From positions 1-64,000 of the forward strand of contig NZ_JAHESF010000035.1 in the NCBI RefSeq assembly GCF_018598225.1: DNA of 64,000 nt, read 5' to 3'. Shown piece by piece: positions 25,772 to 34,788 of this stretch (its first letter is position 1; each line of letters starts with the position of its first letter). A program made the position numbers and the translations under genes. This DNA comes from Chryseosolibacter histidinae. Its GTDB lineage: Bacteria; Bacteroidota; Bacteroidia; Cytophagales; Cyclobacteriaceae. Below the pieces are notes generated by a model, which was given only the letters and a program-made list of their open reading frames with translations, was not told the DNA's origin and searched no databases.

Positions 25772-28700
25772 TTTTTTTCCTTGATTTACTTTTCATCAAC
25801 CATAAATAGGCATCCTCCAGATTCGCGCGTACCGGAACGGCATCGAACCGGGGCAGCTCGTCTGATAAACACTTTACCCGTATAAGGTCACCTTCCCGCA
25901 TGTGGTGAACAATGAGATAATTCTCTTTTTCAACCTCGAACTCGTCAGGTGTTAAATGGAATTCCCACACTTTTTCATTGGCCAGCTCCGCCATGGTCGT
26001 GGGGCTACCGATGTATTCGATGTTGCCGGAGATGAGTACCGCCAGCTTGTTGCAGCTGCTCGCGATGTCTTCGATGATGTGGGTGGAGAACACCACAATC
26101 CGTTCGCGGCTGAGCTCTACCAGCAGGTTCCGGAAACGGATCCGCTCCAACGGATCGAGGCCCGCCGTCGGCTCATCTACCACCAGTATCTTCGGAAGGT
26201 GAAGCAGGATCTGCGCAATACCGATCCGCTGTTTCATACCACCCGAGAACGAGCCGATCTTTTTGTGCTGATGCTCGTCCATGTGCACAGCCTTCAGTAC
26301 ATATTGTACCCGTTCTTTCCGCTCGTCTTTGTTGGAGATCTTTCGCAGGATCGCCTGGTAATCCAGGAACTCGTAGGGAGTCATGTTCTCGTACGTGCCA
26401 AAAGCCTGGGGAAGGTACCCGATGAGACCTTGCAGCTCTTCCCTGCGCAAGGCCGTGTCGTGGCCATTGATCCAGATCTTGCCGTAGCTCTGGTCCAGGA
26501 TGCCGCAAAGGATCCGCATGAGCGTGGTTTTGCCGGCGCCGTTCGGTCCTAACAATCCGAACATGCCTTGTTCGATCGTGAGGCTCACGCCCTTGAGCGC
26601 TTTGAACTCCGCCTTCTTCGGTCTTACATAAGGAATGGAAAGCAATAGCCGGTAATAGATCCGCCTGATCTTCCTGAACCTGCCGGTGGTGACATGAACA
26701 TCTACAGCGCGTTCCTTTAGTTTTTTCGATACACGCACAAGGAACAGTCCTGTAAACCACAGGAAGATGAGAATGATGCCGATGGCTTTCACCTGCACGC
26801 TGTTGTACAGGAACACAGCGCTGAAGATTGGAAATCCCCAGTACAGCAAAGTGTTACAGATCTTTAACAGTTTTCGCCTGCGGGGTAATACCTGCGTTAC
26901 ATTGCCGAGCACTGACAGCAGCAGCACGTGCAGCAGCACCATAAAGAACAATTGCCAGAATGCCTTCTCCAGGTGGAAGTAGATGAAATAGATCAGGAAG
27001 CCAGCCAACGCACCCTGCCAGATCAGGTCTTGTAAAACCATACGGGTGGTCACAGGCTCTTCTCCGCGCGCATCGAATAGATTTTTGTTGCCTTTCCATT
27101 CTCTGATCCATCGTTTGTCTCTGCCATACACTTTCGTGAGCCTTTGGATCTCGATGTGCATGGCCTCGCCGGGTGCAACCATTTTAGCGTTGGCCTGGCG
27201 CAGCGACGACATGATGAAGTGTGTGCCGCCGGGGATCAAAATGACCGCTGCGAAGAATGCGATCATTTGTAAAAGCAGTCCTTCGATCCGTAACGATATA
27301 AAAGCGCCCGCAACGATCATCATCACGATCTGCGCAGCTTTGATGCCGGGCTTCAGGTGCCTGAACCAGTGAAGCACACTTTCCAGGCCGGCGCTCATGG
27401 TCGGAATGTAGAACAGCGTGAGCATGGTGGCAAAGCCGAGTCCGCCCATCACGGTAACGGCAAAAGGCTGGCCGATGCTCACAACATATTCCGCTTCCCC
27501 GAGGGCCAGTGGCAGCATCGCGATGATGGTGGCAATGGAGGTGATCAGGATCGGCCGGATCCGGGAGATGCCGCTCATCATCAGCGCACGGTATTTTGTA
27601 TAACCCTGCCTTCTCAGCACGCGTGAGTAGTCGATGAGAATGATCCCATTGTTCACTACCACGCCGAGCAGGATCAGGAACCCGATCAGTGTATTGGTGC
27701 TGAGCAGCGAGTTACCGGTGAGGGTAAGGCCAAGCACCGCGCCGATGGCAGCAAGCGGAATGGCGAACATGATCACGATCGGCAGGTACAGCGATTCGAA
27801 CACCGCGGCGAGGATCATAAAGATGATCACGATCGCGGCAAAAATGAAGAAGTAGAAATCATCATACAGGCCCTCATCGCGAACCACCTGCACCACGATA
27901 CCCGATGGAATATTGACACCCGCCACGATCTGGTCGATCTCGAGCCGCGAGGCTTCCCGCAGCGATTCTGATTTCAATACCTCGTCGATGAAGTGGTAGG
28001 TGATTTGGATGCGTTTTTCCTGGTCAGCCCGGGTAATGGTGCTTTCGCCGGAGGAGTAGAGCGCCGTTCCGATATCAGAGAAGGTGTGCGTTGCGCCTGT
28101 GGTGCTGGTAACAGGCATCTCCCGCAGGTCGCGCATTTCCTTGGCCCTGTTCGTCACCTGGTTTTGTGTGCGGATGGTGATCTCGTATTGCTCGCCGCCG
28201 CTGATAAAATTGGAGCCCGATGTGAACGAAGGCTGAAAATCGTTGAGCGCCACCGCTACATTTTGCAGGGTGATGTGGTAGTCGCTCATCTGTTTTTGGT
28301 CGAATACCAGATGTGCCTCGGGACGCTCCGGGCTGAGGTTGACCGAGCTCTGCCCAACAGCCTGAAGGCCGCTCACCATCGTATTGATGTCATGGGCGAT
28401 CGTCTGCATCAGCTCGAAGTCCTGACCTTTGATCACAATCCGTTCGGAGGCAGTGCCAATGCCCAGCATGCGCTGAAAGTCTTCCTCGGCAGAGCTTCCG
28501 CCACCACCTTCACCACCGTTTTGCCTCGGCGGTCTCTCCAACGAAATATTGACGTCGTCGAAATTTTTAGAGATGCCCGAAAGCCGGTTTCGCACATCAC
28601 TGACAGAGATCGTATCCAGGTCGTTGAATCCCTCAACAAGTTGAACGCTGATCACCGCATCACCTTCCGAGATCTGGCTGATCACTTTTTCAATGACGGG

Positions 28701-30476
28701 GATCTCCATCACTTTTTCTTCGATCTTTCTGATCCGCAGATCCGTGGATTCAAGCGTGCTGCCCTGGGGCATGGTCACGAACATGTTCAGCTCCGTGGTT
28801 TCCACCGCCGTGGGACTCGACAGGCTCACCACCAACCCGAGCGCGATCGTTACAAAGAACAGCACCAATCCGCCCACAACCGTGAACATAGGCCGCCTGA
28901 AACAGGATTTCAGCAGTACCATATACATCTGGATCACGCGCTGACGGATCGAAGCATTCCTGATCAGCGGTGCGCTCCGTTCGTCTTCTTTGCGGATGGC
29001 GGTGTCGGCCAGCATGGGGATCAGCACCAGGGCAACCACGAGTGAAACAAGCAGCGTCGATATGATCGAGACGCCGATATGCGTACCGATAAGTGTGATG
29101 AGAAAATTGGAAGAAAAGATAAAGGGCAGGAATACCGTTACCGTGCAAAGGGTTGCCGCAATGACCGGGCGCATTACCTCACGCGTTCCTTTTACAACAG
29201 CTTCTTCGCGCCTGGTTTTGTTCACAACGTGGCGGTAAATATTTTCAATTACCACAACACTGTTGTCCATCAGCATGCCGATCGCCAGGGCCATTCCGAT
29301 CAGCGTAAGGCTGTTGATGGAAATGTTATAAGCGTAGAAGAAATTAAACGCCGTATACACAGAGATGGGAATGGCAAGAGCCACACTGAGGATAAACCGC
29401 ATCCGCCGCAGAAAGACCCATAGCACAAAGATCGCCAGCAGTCCGCCGGTCATGGCCAGGTGTTTGATCTCGTCAATATTCCTGGACATCATATCAGCCT
29501 GGTTGTTCTGTACAATGACCTTCACGTCCATGGCCTCGAGATCTTTGTTGATCGCTTCGATGGCGTCAAGCGTTCTTTCCGATAGTGCGATCAGGTTTGC
29601 CTGCGGATCTTTCGACACCCGGATGGAGACGGCATCCTTTCCATTCACGCGGCTGAGGGAGGTCTGCTCTTTTACGCCGAAGAAGACGTCGGCCACATCG
29701 CTCAGCAGAAGTGGTCCTTTCTCGGAAACCACAAGGCTTTGAATGTGCTTGATATCTTTCAGCTCTGCCGTAACGTTCACAAAAACTTTCCGGCCATCCA
29801 TTTCTACCTGCCCCGCAAAAGCGCTCTTGTTCGAGTTGCGCGAGAGCACGTTGCTGATCGTGTTGGGCGTAATGCCATTGGCCTCGCACACCGCATCGTT
29901 CATGATGATCTCCACGGTCTTTTGACGGCCGCCAAAAACTTCCACGCCACCCACACCATCTACGTCGCTCAGCCGGTCCGTGATATATTGATCGGCTATG
30001 TTCCGCACACGGTCTGCACCACCGCTGCCAAGCACCTGCAGGTCCATAAAGCCATTCGAGAACTCTTCTGTATCGATCTTGATGATGTTGACGATGAACT
30101 CCGGCGTGAGGCTCGACTTGATGGCACCCACCTTCTGTTCCAGCTTGAGGTAAGCATATTTGATGTTCACCCCTTGTTGAAAGGAGATGAAGATCAGGCC
30201 CTGCCGGCTATCGGCATTCGCCGTGATCTCCGCCACACCCTCCAGCGTACTGATGGTGCTCTCCAGCGGCACGATCGCCTTGCGTTCCATGTACCGGGGA
30301 TCGACTTCCGATACGGGCCTCACATGTACGATCAGCACCGGCAGCTCCACGTTCGGAAAAAGCTCCACAGGAAGTTTGGTATAGGAGATATACCCCATGA
30401 AGGTGAGCCCGATGAACAACATCGATACGAGGACCTTCCTCCTGATGATCGTTTGTAGTAAACCGTTGTTATCCAT
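25743..30476 (-). CDS. RND efflux permease fused to ABC ATPase with membrane insertion, 1577 aa
   Basis: Unusual fusion. Residues about 1-1040 are a complete HAE-type RND pump: TM1 start MDNNGLLQTIIRRKVLVSML, TM4 GMALAIGMLMDNSVVVIENI (one Asp where AcrB has Asp-Asp), TM10-12 near VVNNGIILIDYSRVL and ISRIRPILITSIATII. After two more hydrophobic helices, residues 1106-1118 read MHIEIQRLTKVYG, the usual first strand of an ABC ATPase. About 170 residues with roughly four membrane helices follow, then ALKGVSLTIEQGMFGLLGPNGAGKT (Walker A Lys1316), signature SGGMKQ at 1411-1416, Walker B VVDEP with Asp1434/Glu1435 and a switch His in STHIIED. All ATPase motifs are intact. It overlaps both neighbours (8 bases upstream, 29 downstream). 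One continuous frame; no frameshift seen. Confidence 0.9.
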   Translation of the reverse strand: MDNNGLLQTIIRRKVLVSMLFIGLTFMGYISYTKLPVELFPNVELPVLIVHVRPVSEVDPRYMERKAIVPLESTISTLEGVAEITANADSRQGLIFISFQQGVNIKYAYLKLEQKVGAIKSSLTPEFIVNIIKIDTEEFSNGFMDLQVLGSGGADRVRNIADQYITDRLSDVDGVGGVEVFGGRQKTVEIIMNDAVCEANGITPNTISNVLSRNSNKSAFAGQVEMDGRKVFVNVTAELKDIKHIQSLVVSEKGPLLLSDVADVFFGVKEQTSLSRVNGKDAVSIRVSKDPQANLIALSERTLDAIEAINKDLEAMDVKVIVQNNQADMMSRNIDEIKHLAMTGGLLAIFVLWVFLRRMRFILSVALAIPISVYTAFNFFYAYNISINSLTLIGMALAIGMLMDNSVVVIENIYRHVVNKTRREEAVVKGTREVMRPVIAATLCTVTVFLPFIFSSNFLITLIGTHIGVSIISTLLVSLVVALVLIPMLADTAIRKEDERSAPLIRNASIRQRVIQMYMVLLKSCFRRPMFTVVGGLVLFFVTIALGLVVSLSSPTAVETTELNMFVTMPQGSTLESTDLRIRKIEEKVMEIPVIEKVISQISEGDAVISVQLVEGFNDLDTISVSDVRNRLSGISKNFDDVNISLERPPRQNGGEGGGGSSAEEDFQRMLGIGTASERIVIKGQDFELMQTIAHDINTMVSGLQAVGQSSVNLSPERPEAHLVFDQKQMSDYHITLQNVAVALNDFQPSFTSGSNFISGGEQYEITIRTQNQVTNRAKEMRDLREMPVTSTTGATHTFSDIGTALYSSGESTITRADQEKRIQITYHFIDEVLKSESLREASRLEIDQIVAGVNIPSGIVVQVVRDEGLYDDFYFFIFAAIVIIFMILAAVFESLYLPIVIMFAIPLAAIGAVLGLTLTGNSLLSTNTLIGFLILLGVVVNNGIILIDYSRVLRRQGYTKYRALMMSGISRIRPILITSIATIIAMLPLALGEAEYVVSIGQPFAVTVMGGLGFATMLTLFYIPTMSAGLESVLHWFRHLKPGIKAAQIVMMIVAGAFISLRIEGLLLQMIAFFAAVILIPGGTHFIMSSLRQANAKMVAPGEAMHIEIQRLTKVYGRDKRWIREWKGNKNLFDARGEEPVTTRMVLQDLIWQGALAGFLIYFIYFHLEKAFWQLFFMVLLHVLLLSVLGNVTQVLPRRRKLLKICNTLLYWGFPIFSAVFLYNSVQVKAIGIILIFLWFTGLFLVRVSKKLKERAVDVHVTTGRFRKIRRIYYRLLLSIPYVRPKKAEFKALKGVSLTIEQGMFGLLGPNGAGKTTLMRILCGILDQSYGKIWINGHDTALRREELQGLIGYLPQAFGTYENMTPYEFLDYQAILRKISNKDERKERVQYVLKAVHMDEHQHKKIGSFSGGMKQRIGIAQILLHLPKILVVDEPTAGLDPLERIRFRNLLVELSRERIVVFSTHIIEDIASSCNKLAVLISGNIEYIGSPTTMAELANEKVWEFHLTPDEFEVEKENYLIVHHMREGDLIRVKCLSDELPRFDAVPVRANLEDAYLWLMKSKSRKKNEELSAAVV

Positions 30477-33400
30477 GTGAAACTTCGATTTTCACTTCTT
30501 TCTTCCGGCTGATCCGGGCGATGACGTTTTCAATGCTCTCGTAGTAGCAGGGTATGATGATCAGCGTCAGCAGCGTTGACGTTACCAATCCGCCGATCAC
30601 GGCAATGGCAATGGGTGCCCGTAACGCTGCACTCTCGCCAAAGCCCAACGTCAGCGGAAGGATCCCGAGGATCGTGGTCATGCTTGTCATCATAATGGGC
30701 CTGAGCCTGCGCTCGCCGGCGTCCAGTATCGCCTCCCGCAGGGCCATACCGTTCTGCCGGTTCTGGTTGATGCAGTCAATGATCATAATGGAGTTGTTCA
30801 CTGCAATGCCACCCAGCAGAATGATGCCGATATAGCCCATCATGTTCAGGGGCATGCCCAGGATAAAGAAGGCCAGGATCGCGCCAACAGCCGCCAGCGG
30901 TATCGTTAACAAGATGGTGAACGGATGCAGCAGCGACTCGAATTGAGAGGCAAGCACCATATACACCAGCACGATGGACAGTACGAGCGCGAACGTCAGG
31001 TTCTTCACGGATTCCTGGCGCCGCAATTCCTGGCCTGCAACCTTGATCTTATACTGTGGCGGCACCGTTAATTTTGCAAGCGCGGTTTCAACCGACTTCA
31101 CCACCTTGTCGTACGGCTCGTCCTGGTTCACGCGGGCGCCAATGGACACCGTCCTGGTTTGGTTTTTTCTGTGGATCGCGTTGCTGGCATATTCCACATG
31201 CACCGTCGAGATCTCACTGAGTGGAAATTCGCGTTGCCCGCTTTTGATGCGCATGTTTTCCAGTCCGGCCAGCGTAACACCGGGAACTCTGATCTTGATA
31301 TCCTGGATCTCGCCACCACGCTCGATCGTGCCAGCGGGTTTGCCTTCCAGCTGATCCCTGATCTGAACGATCACATCATCGATCGACAAATTGAACAACC
31401 CGGCCCTGTACTTGTCAACATCAACCTTGATCTGGGGCACACCTTCTTCGAGATCAGACACCGGATCGAAAACATATTCGTTGGCAGCCATGATGTGCAT
31501 CACCGAATCGGAGAGGGGCCTCAGCTTGTCAAAGTCAGCGCCGCTCAGCTCCACCACCAGCGGCATCTCTTCGTCGCCCATCACAGAATACAGGGCGCTT
31601 TCGTCATTGGCGAATGTGGCTTCAACGCCGGGCAGTGCTTCGAAGTAGGTGGACAGCTTGGACATGACCGGTGCTATATCGAGCTCGATGTCTTCCCGGA
31701 AGATGAGCTTCAGTGTTGCCTGGTTCTCATGATAAACGTTTTCATTCGTGATGCCCGACTGGCTTTGCTGGGCGCCGATGTGTGAATATATTTTATCGAG
31801 CTGTCCCTCGAACAGCTGCAGAAGCTGCCCTTCGATCTGGCTCACGGTGGCGGAAGTCCTGGGGAGCGGCGTGCCGTTGGTCAGGGTCACATCCACTGAA
31901 ATGGCGCGTGTATCCGACTGCGGCATGTACTCGCTGCCGATGACCGGTACCAGCAGCGCTGCACCGAAGATCATGGCAAACGACGCCACGATCAGGGCCG
32001 TTTTGTGATTCAGACCTTTTTCCAATAAAGTCCGGTAAGATTTGAATCGTACCTGCTTTTCTTCCGAAAACACGTTCTTTTCTCTGGCAAACACTTTGTC
32101 CTTCCGGAAGAACTGCGCGAAGAGCATCGGGATCACCAGAAGGGCTACGAAGAGCGAAGCGATCTGGGAGAAAGCAACCGTCCACGCCTGGTCTTTAAAG
32201 AGCTCTCCTGAGGGCCCTTGCAAATAAACGATCGGCAAAAACACAACAATACAGGTAAGCGTCGAGGCGGTGATTGCACCACTTACTTCGCTCGTTCCTT
32301 CCACGGCCGCATCGACCACACTCATGCCTTCCTCGCGTTTCCGGAAGATATTCTCCACCACTACGATGGCAATGTCCACCAGCATGCCGGCGCTCAGGGC
32401 AAGCCCGCCAAGGGTCATCACGTTCAGCGTGAGGCCATTGAAGTACATCAGGTTGAACGTGGCAATGATCGAGATCGGGATCACAATGCTGATGATGAGC
32501 GTGGAGCCGATCCTTCGCAGGAAGAGGAACAACACGATCACCGCGAACAGGATGCCGTAGAGACCTGATTCCTTCACTTCGTCGATGGCCCCCTGGATAA
32601 ACCGCCCCTGGTTCTGAATGACCACAAACTCGTAACCCGGAACAGTCTTCTTCAACCGCTCGAGTGAGGTCATCAGCTCGTTGACCGCATTCACCGTGTT
32701 GTAGTTTGTTTCTTTATAGATGGACATCCCTATGCTTCGCCGCTGATTAACCCTCACGATACTGCTCGCTTCTTTATCCAGCAATTTGATCGTGGCCACC
32801 TCACGAAGCAGCACAGGCACCTGGTCCGAAGAAGATGTTGTGTTGGCTGGTGCCGCCAGGGTTGATGTTAAAGCAGGTGTTTCAGGATTGGCCACTGTAT
32901 TGCCGCGGCTCGTATAACCCACCACCAGTGCCTCGAGGTCTTCAGGTTTTTCAATGATGCCCAAACCTTTGATCACATACTTCCGGCCCAGCTCCTCGAT
33001 AAATCCGCCGGAGACGCTCCGGTTATAGTTCTGGATCTTGGTGACGAGGTCATTCACCGTCAAACCGAAAGAGGCCAGCAGGTCCGGGTCGGTTTCCAGC
33101 ACCACTTCTTTCTCCTGTTCACCCGACAGGCGAACTTCCGCTATTCCGGGCAGTTTGATGAATTCGTTCCTGAAGTTGTTCTCTGCGATCCGTCGCAGCG
33201 CTTCTGTATCGTTGGAGGCCGGATTATAGATGCCCAGCGTCATTACAGGCGCTGCATTGGGATCGAATTGTGTGATCACAAACTCGTCTACCTCGTCGTT
33301 GAGTGAAAACGATGAGAGCGATTTCTGCAGGTCGAGAAACGCCTCGTCCATATCCTTGCTCCAGTCATACTGCACCGTAACACGGCCATAGCCCGTCTGG

Positions 33401-33654
33401 CTCACCGAGCTTACTTCCACAGCCCCGCTCTGTCGGATCGCAATGGATTCAATCGATTCGATGAATTGTTTTTCAACTTCCGACGGCGGTTTGATGCCCA
33501 CCTTCAGCTCAACGAAGAGGGTGGGGTTCTTCATTTCCGGAACCAGCTCAATGCCAAGTTTCCCGAATGAAATGGATCCCAGTAAAATGACAGCCAGCAC
33601 CATCATCAGGATCGACACCGGGTAAGAAACGGCCAGCGAGACTATCTTCTTCAC
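30469..33654 (-). CDS. RND-family efflux transporter permease (HAE1/AcrB-like), 1061 aa
   Basis: Full-length inner-membrane RND pump. TM1 begins MKKIVSLAVSYPVSILMMV; TM4 has LSAGMLVDIAIVVVENIFRKREE, where the AcrB Asp-Asp pair is Asp-Ile, so the proton relay is reduced to one Asp. The two periplasmic porter and docking loops are of normal size, and the C-terminal half carries GGIAVNNSIMIIDCINQNR and RRLRPIMMTSMTTILGILPL. It is followed after an 8-base overlap by a second, ABC-fused RND gene, so a heteromeric pump like MdtBC is plausible (inference). It sits downstream of its adaptor and TolC genes in one operon. Substrate unknown. Confidence 0.93.
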   Translation of the reverse strand: MKKIVSLAVSYPVSILMMVLAVILLGSISFGKLGIELVPEMKNPTLFVELKVGIKPPSEVEKQFIESIESIAIRQSGAVEVSSVSQTGYGRVTVQYDWSKDMDEAFLDLQKSLSSFSLNDEVDEFVITQFDPNAAPVMTLGIYNPASNDTEALRRIAENNFRNEFIKLPGIAEVRLSGEQEKEVVLETDPDLLASFGLTVNDLVTKIQNYNRSVSGGFIEELGRKYVIKGLGIIEKPEDLEALVVGYTSRGNTVANPETPALTSTLAAPANTTSSSDQVPVLLREVATIKLLDKEASSIVRVNQRRSIGMSIYKETNYNTVNAVNELMTSLERLKKTVPGYEFVVIQNQGRFIQGAIDEVKESGLYGILFAVIVLFLFLRRIGSTLIISIVIPISIIATFNLMYFNGLTLNVMTLGGLALSAGMLVDIAIVVVENIFRKREEGMSVVDAAVEGTSEVSGAITASTLTCIVVFLPIVYLQGPSGELFKDQAWTVAFSQIASLFVALLVIPMLFAQFFRKDKVFAREKNVFSEEKQVRFKSYRTLLEKGLNHKTALIVASFAMIFGAALLVPVIGSEYMPQSDTRAISVDVTLTNGTPLPRTSATVSQIEGQLLQLFEGQLDKIYSHIGAQQSQSGITNENVYHENQATLKLIFREDIELDIAPVMSKLSTYFEALPGVEATFANDESALYSVMGDEEMPLVVELSGADFDKLRPLSDSVMHIMAANEYVFDPVSDLEEGVPQIKVDVDKYRAGLFNLSIDDVIVQIRDQLEGKPAGTIERGGEIQDIKIRVPGVTLAGLENMRIKSGQREFPLSEISTVHVEYASNAIHRKNQTRTVSIGARVNQDEPYDKVVKSVETALAKLTVPPQYKIKVAGQELRRQESVKNLTFALVLSIVLVYMVLASQFESLLHPFTILLTIPLAAVGAILAFFILGMPLNMMGYIGIILLGGIAVNNSIMIIDCINQNRQNGMALREAILDAGERRLRPIMMTSMTTILGILPLTLGFGESAALRAPIAIAVIGGLVTSTLLTLIIIPCYYESIENVIARISRKKEVKIEVSHG

Positions 33655-33673
33655 AGGATGCGTTGTTTAAATG

Positions 33674-34759
33674 TTATTGAATGATGCTCACTTTCGATTT
33701 GTTCCGCAGCGTTTCAAACCCGGAGACCACGAGCCTGTCGTTGACCTTCAGACCGCTGACAACTTCCACTACATCGATGCTCTCGAGGCCCGTGGTGATC
33801 TTCTTTTCCGTAGCAATGCCGTTCTCCACCGTAAACACTACCTTGCCGTCTTGCCGCGAGATCACCGTCTCTTTAGGGATGACGATCGTGCCTTCACGTT
33901 TTTCAGAAAGGATAAAGGCTTTGATGAACATGCCGGGGCGCAGCAATTTTTTTCCGTTATCGATCTGAAGAACACTTTGAAACGTCCGGGTGTCTGCGTT
34001 GATCACCGGGGAGATCTGGCTGATCTTTCCGTAGATGGTATCCTTTTTGGCCACATTGTAGTTGGCGATCTGCACCGTTTGGTCCATGGTAACCTCAGGC
34101 AAATGTTTCTCCGGAAGTTTCACATCCATCAGCAGCTTGTCGTATTGCATCACCTTCAGCATGGTTTGTCCCTGGTCGACCCTGACACCATCCGTGTGAT
34201 ACGGTAACTCTACGATCACACCATCAAACGGGGCTTTCACCGACATCTTCGCCTGCTGGATCTCGGCATTCTCGTACGCGTACCTGGCGGTGACGTGGTC
34301 CATGGAAGATTTTTTCAATTCCGTGAGCGTAACACCGCCCTTATCGTACAGCGATTGTTGCTTTTTCAGATTATTGTCGGCCAGCTCCAGGTTCAGTTTT
34401 TTGCTTTCAACCTGCAGGTTGTTCTGAAATTCCCGGTCCTCGATCCGGATCACCACCTGGCCCGCCTTTACTGCATCGCCAAGCGCGAAGGGTCTTCCCG
34501 TGGCAGGATTGCGCTGCAAATTGTAAATGCCACCGAGCTCTGATTTCAATACACCTTCTTTGAAAGAGTAAACCGTGCCCGTGGTCTCAATGAACCGCGA
34601 GATGCTCTGCGGTTTGATGCTCACCACCGATACGGGGATCTTTATTTCGGTTTTGATGTCCGAGTTGTCGGGGTTACAGGAACAGATGCCGATGAGCACC
34701 AGGAGTGAAAGCATGTTCCGGCCAGAAGGAGAGGCTGTACCTTTTTTGAGCTTATTCAT
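33674..34759 (-). CDS. RND periplasmic adaptor (membrane fusion) lipoprotein, 361 aa
   Basis: Adaptor joining the RND pumps to the TolC channel. Start 34759 (MNKLKKGTASPSG) is preferred because it directly precedes the signal peptide MLSLLVLIGICSC with a lipobox Cys; an ATG 7 codons upstream is possible. Features: barrel-sandwich half motif GRPFALGDAVKAGQVVIRIED, a coiled-coil hairpin (NNLQVESKKLNLELADNNLKK onward), second lipoyl half VKAPFDGVIVELPYHTDGVRVDQGQ, and a beta-barrel plus membrane-proximal domain ending KVNDRLVVSGFETLRNKSKV. Operon position between TolC and the pump is typical. Confidence 0.92.
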   Translation of the reverse strand: MNKLKKGTASPSGRNMLSLLVLIGICSCNPDNSDIKTEIKIPVSVVSIKPQSISRFIETTGTVYSFKEGVLKSELGGIYNLQRNPATGRPFALGDAVKAGQVVIRIEDREFQNNLQVESKKLNLELADNNLKKQQSLYDKGGVTLTELKKSSMDHVTARYAYENAEIQQAKMSVKAPFDGVIVELPYHTDGVRVDQGQTMLKVMQYDKLLMDVKLPEKHLPEVTMDQTVQIANYNVAKKDTIYGKISQISPVINADTRTFQSVLQIDNGKKLLRPGMFIKAFILSEKREGTIVIPKETVISRQDGKVVFTVENGIATEKKITTGLESIDVVEVVSGLKVNDRLVVSGFETLRNKSKVSIIQ

Positions 34760-34788
34760 GATGTGTAGTGTTGTTTTCATTGCAATGA

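Noticed and set aside
27993-29045. 350-codon open frame on the plus strand opposite the RND-ABC gene
   Set aside because: Lies fully inside a strongly supported RND coding region, has no recognisable domain, and is rich in His/Arg/Gln as expected of an antisense shadow of GC-rich codons.
29739-30458. 239-codon plus-strand open frame opposite the same gene
   Set aside because: Antisense shadow; no motif, no promoter, the opposite strand carries all RND landmarks.
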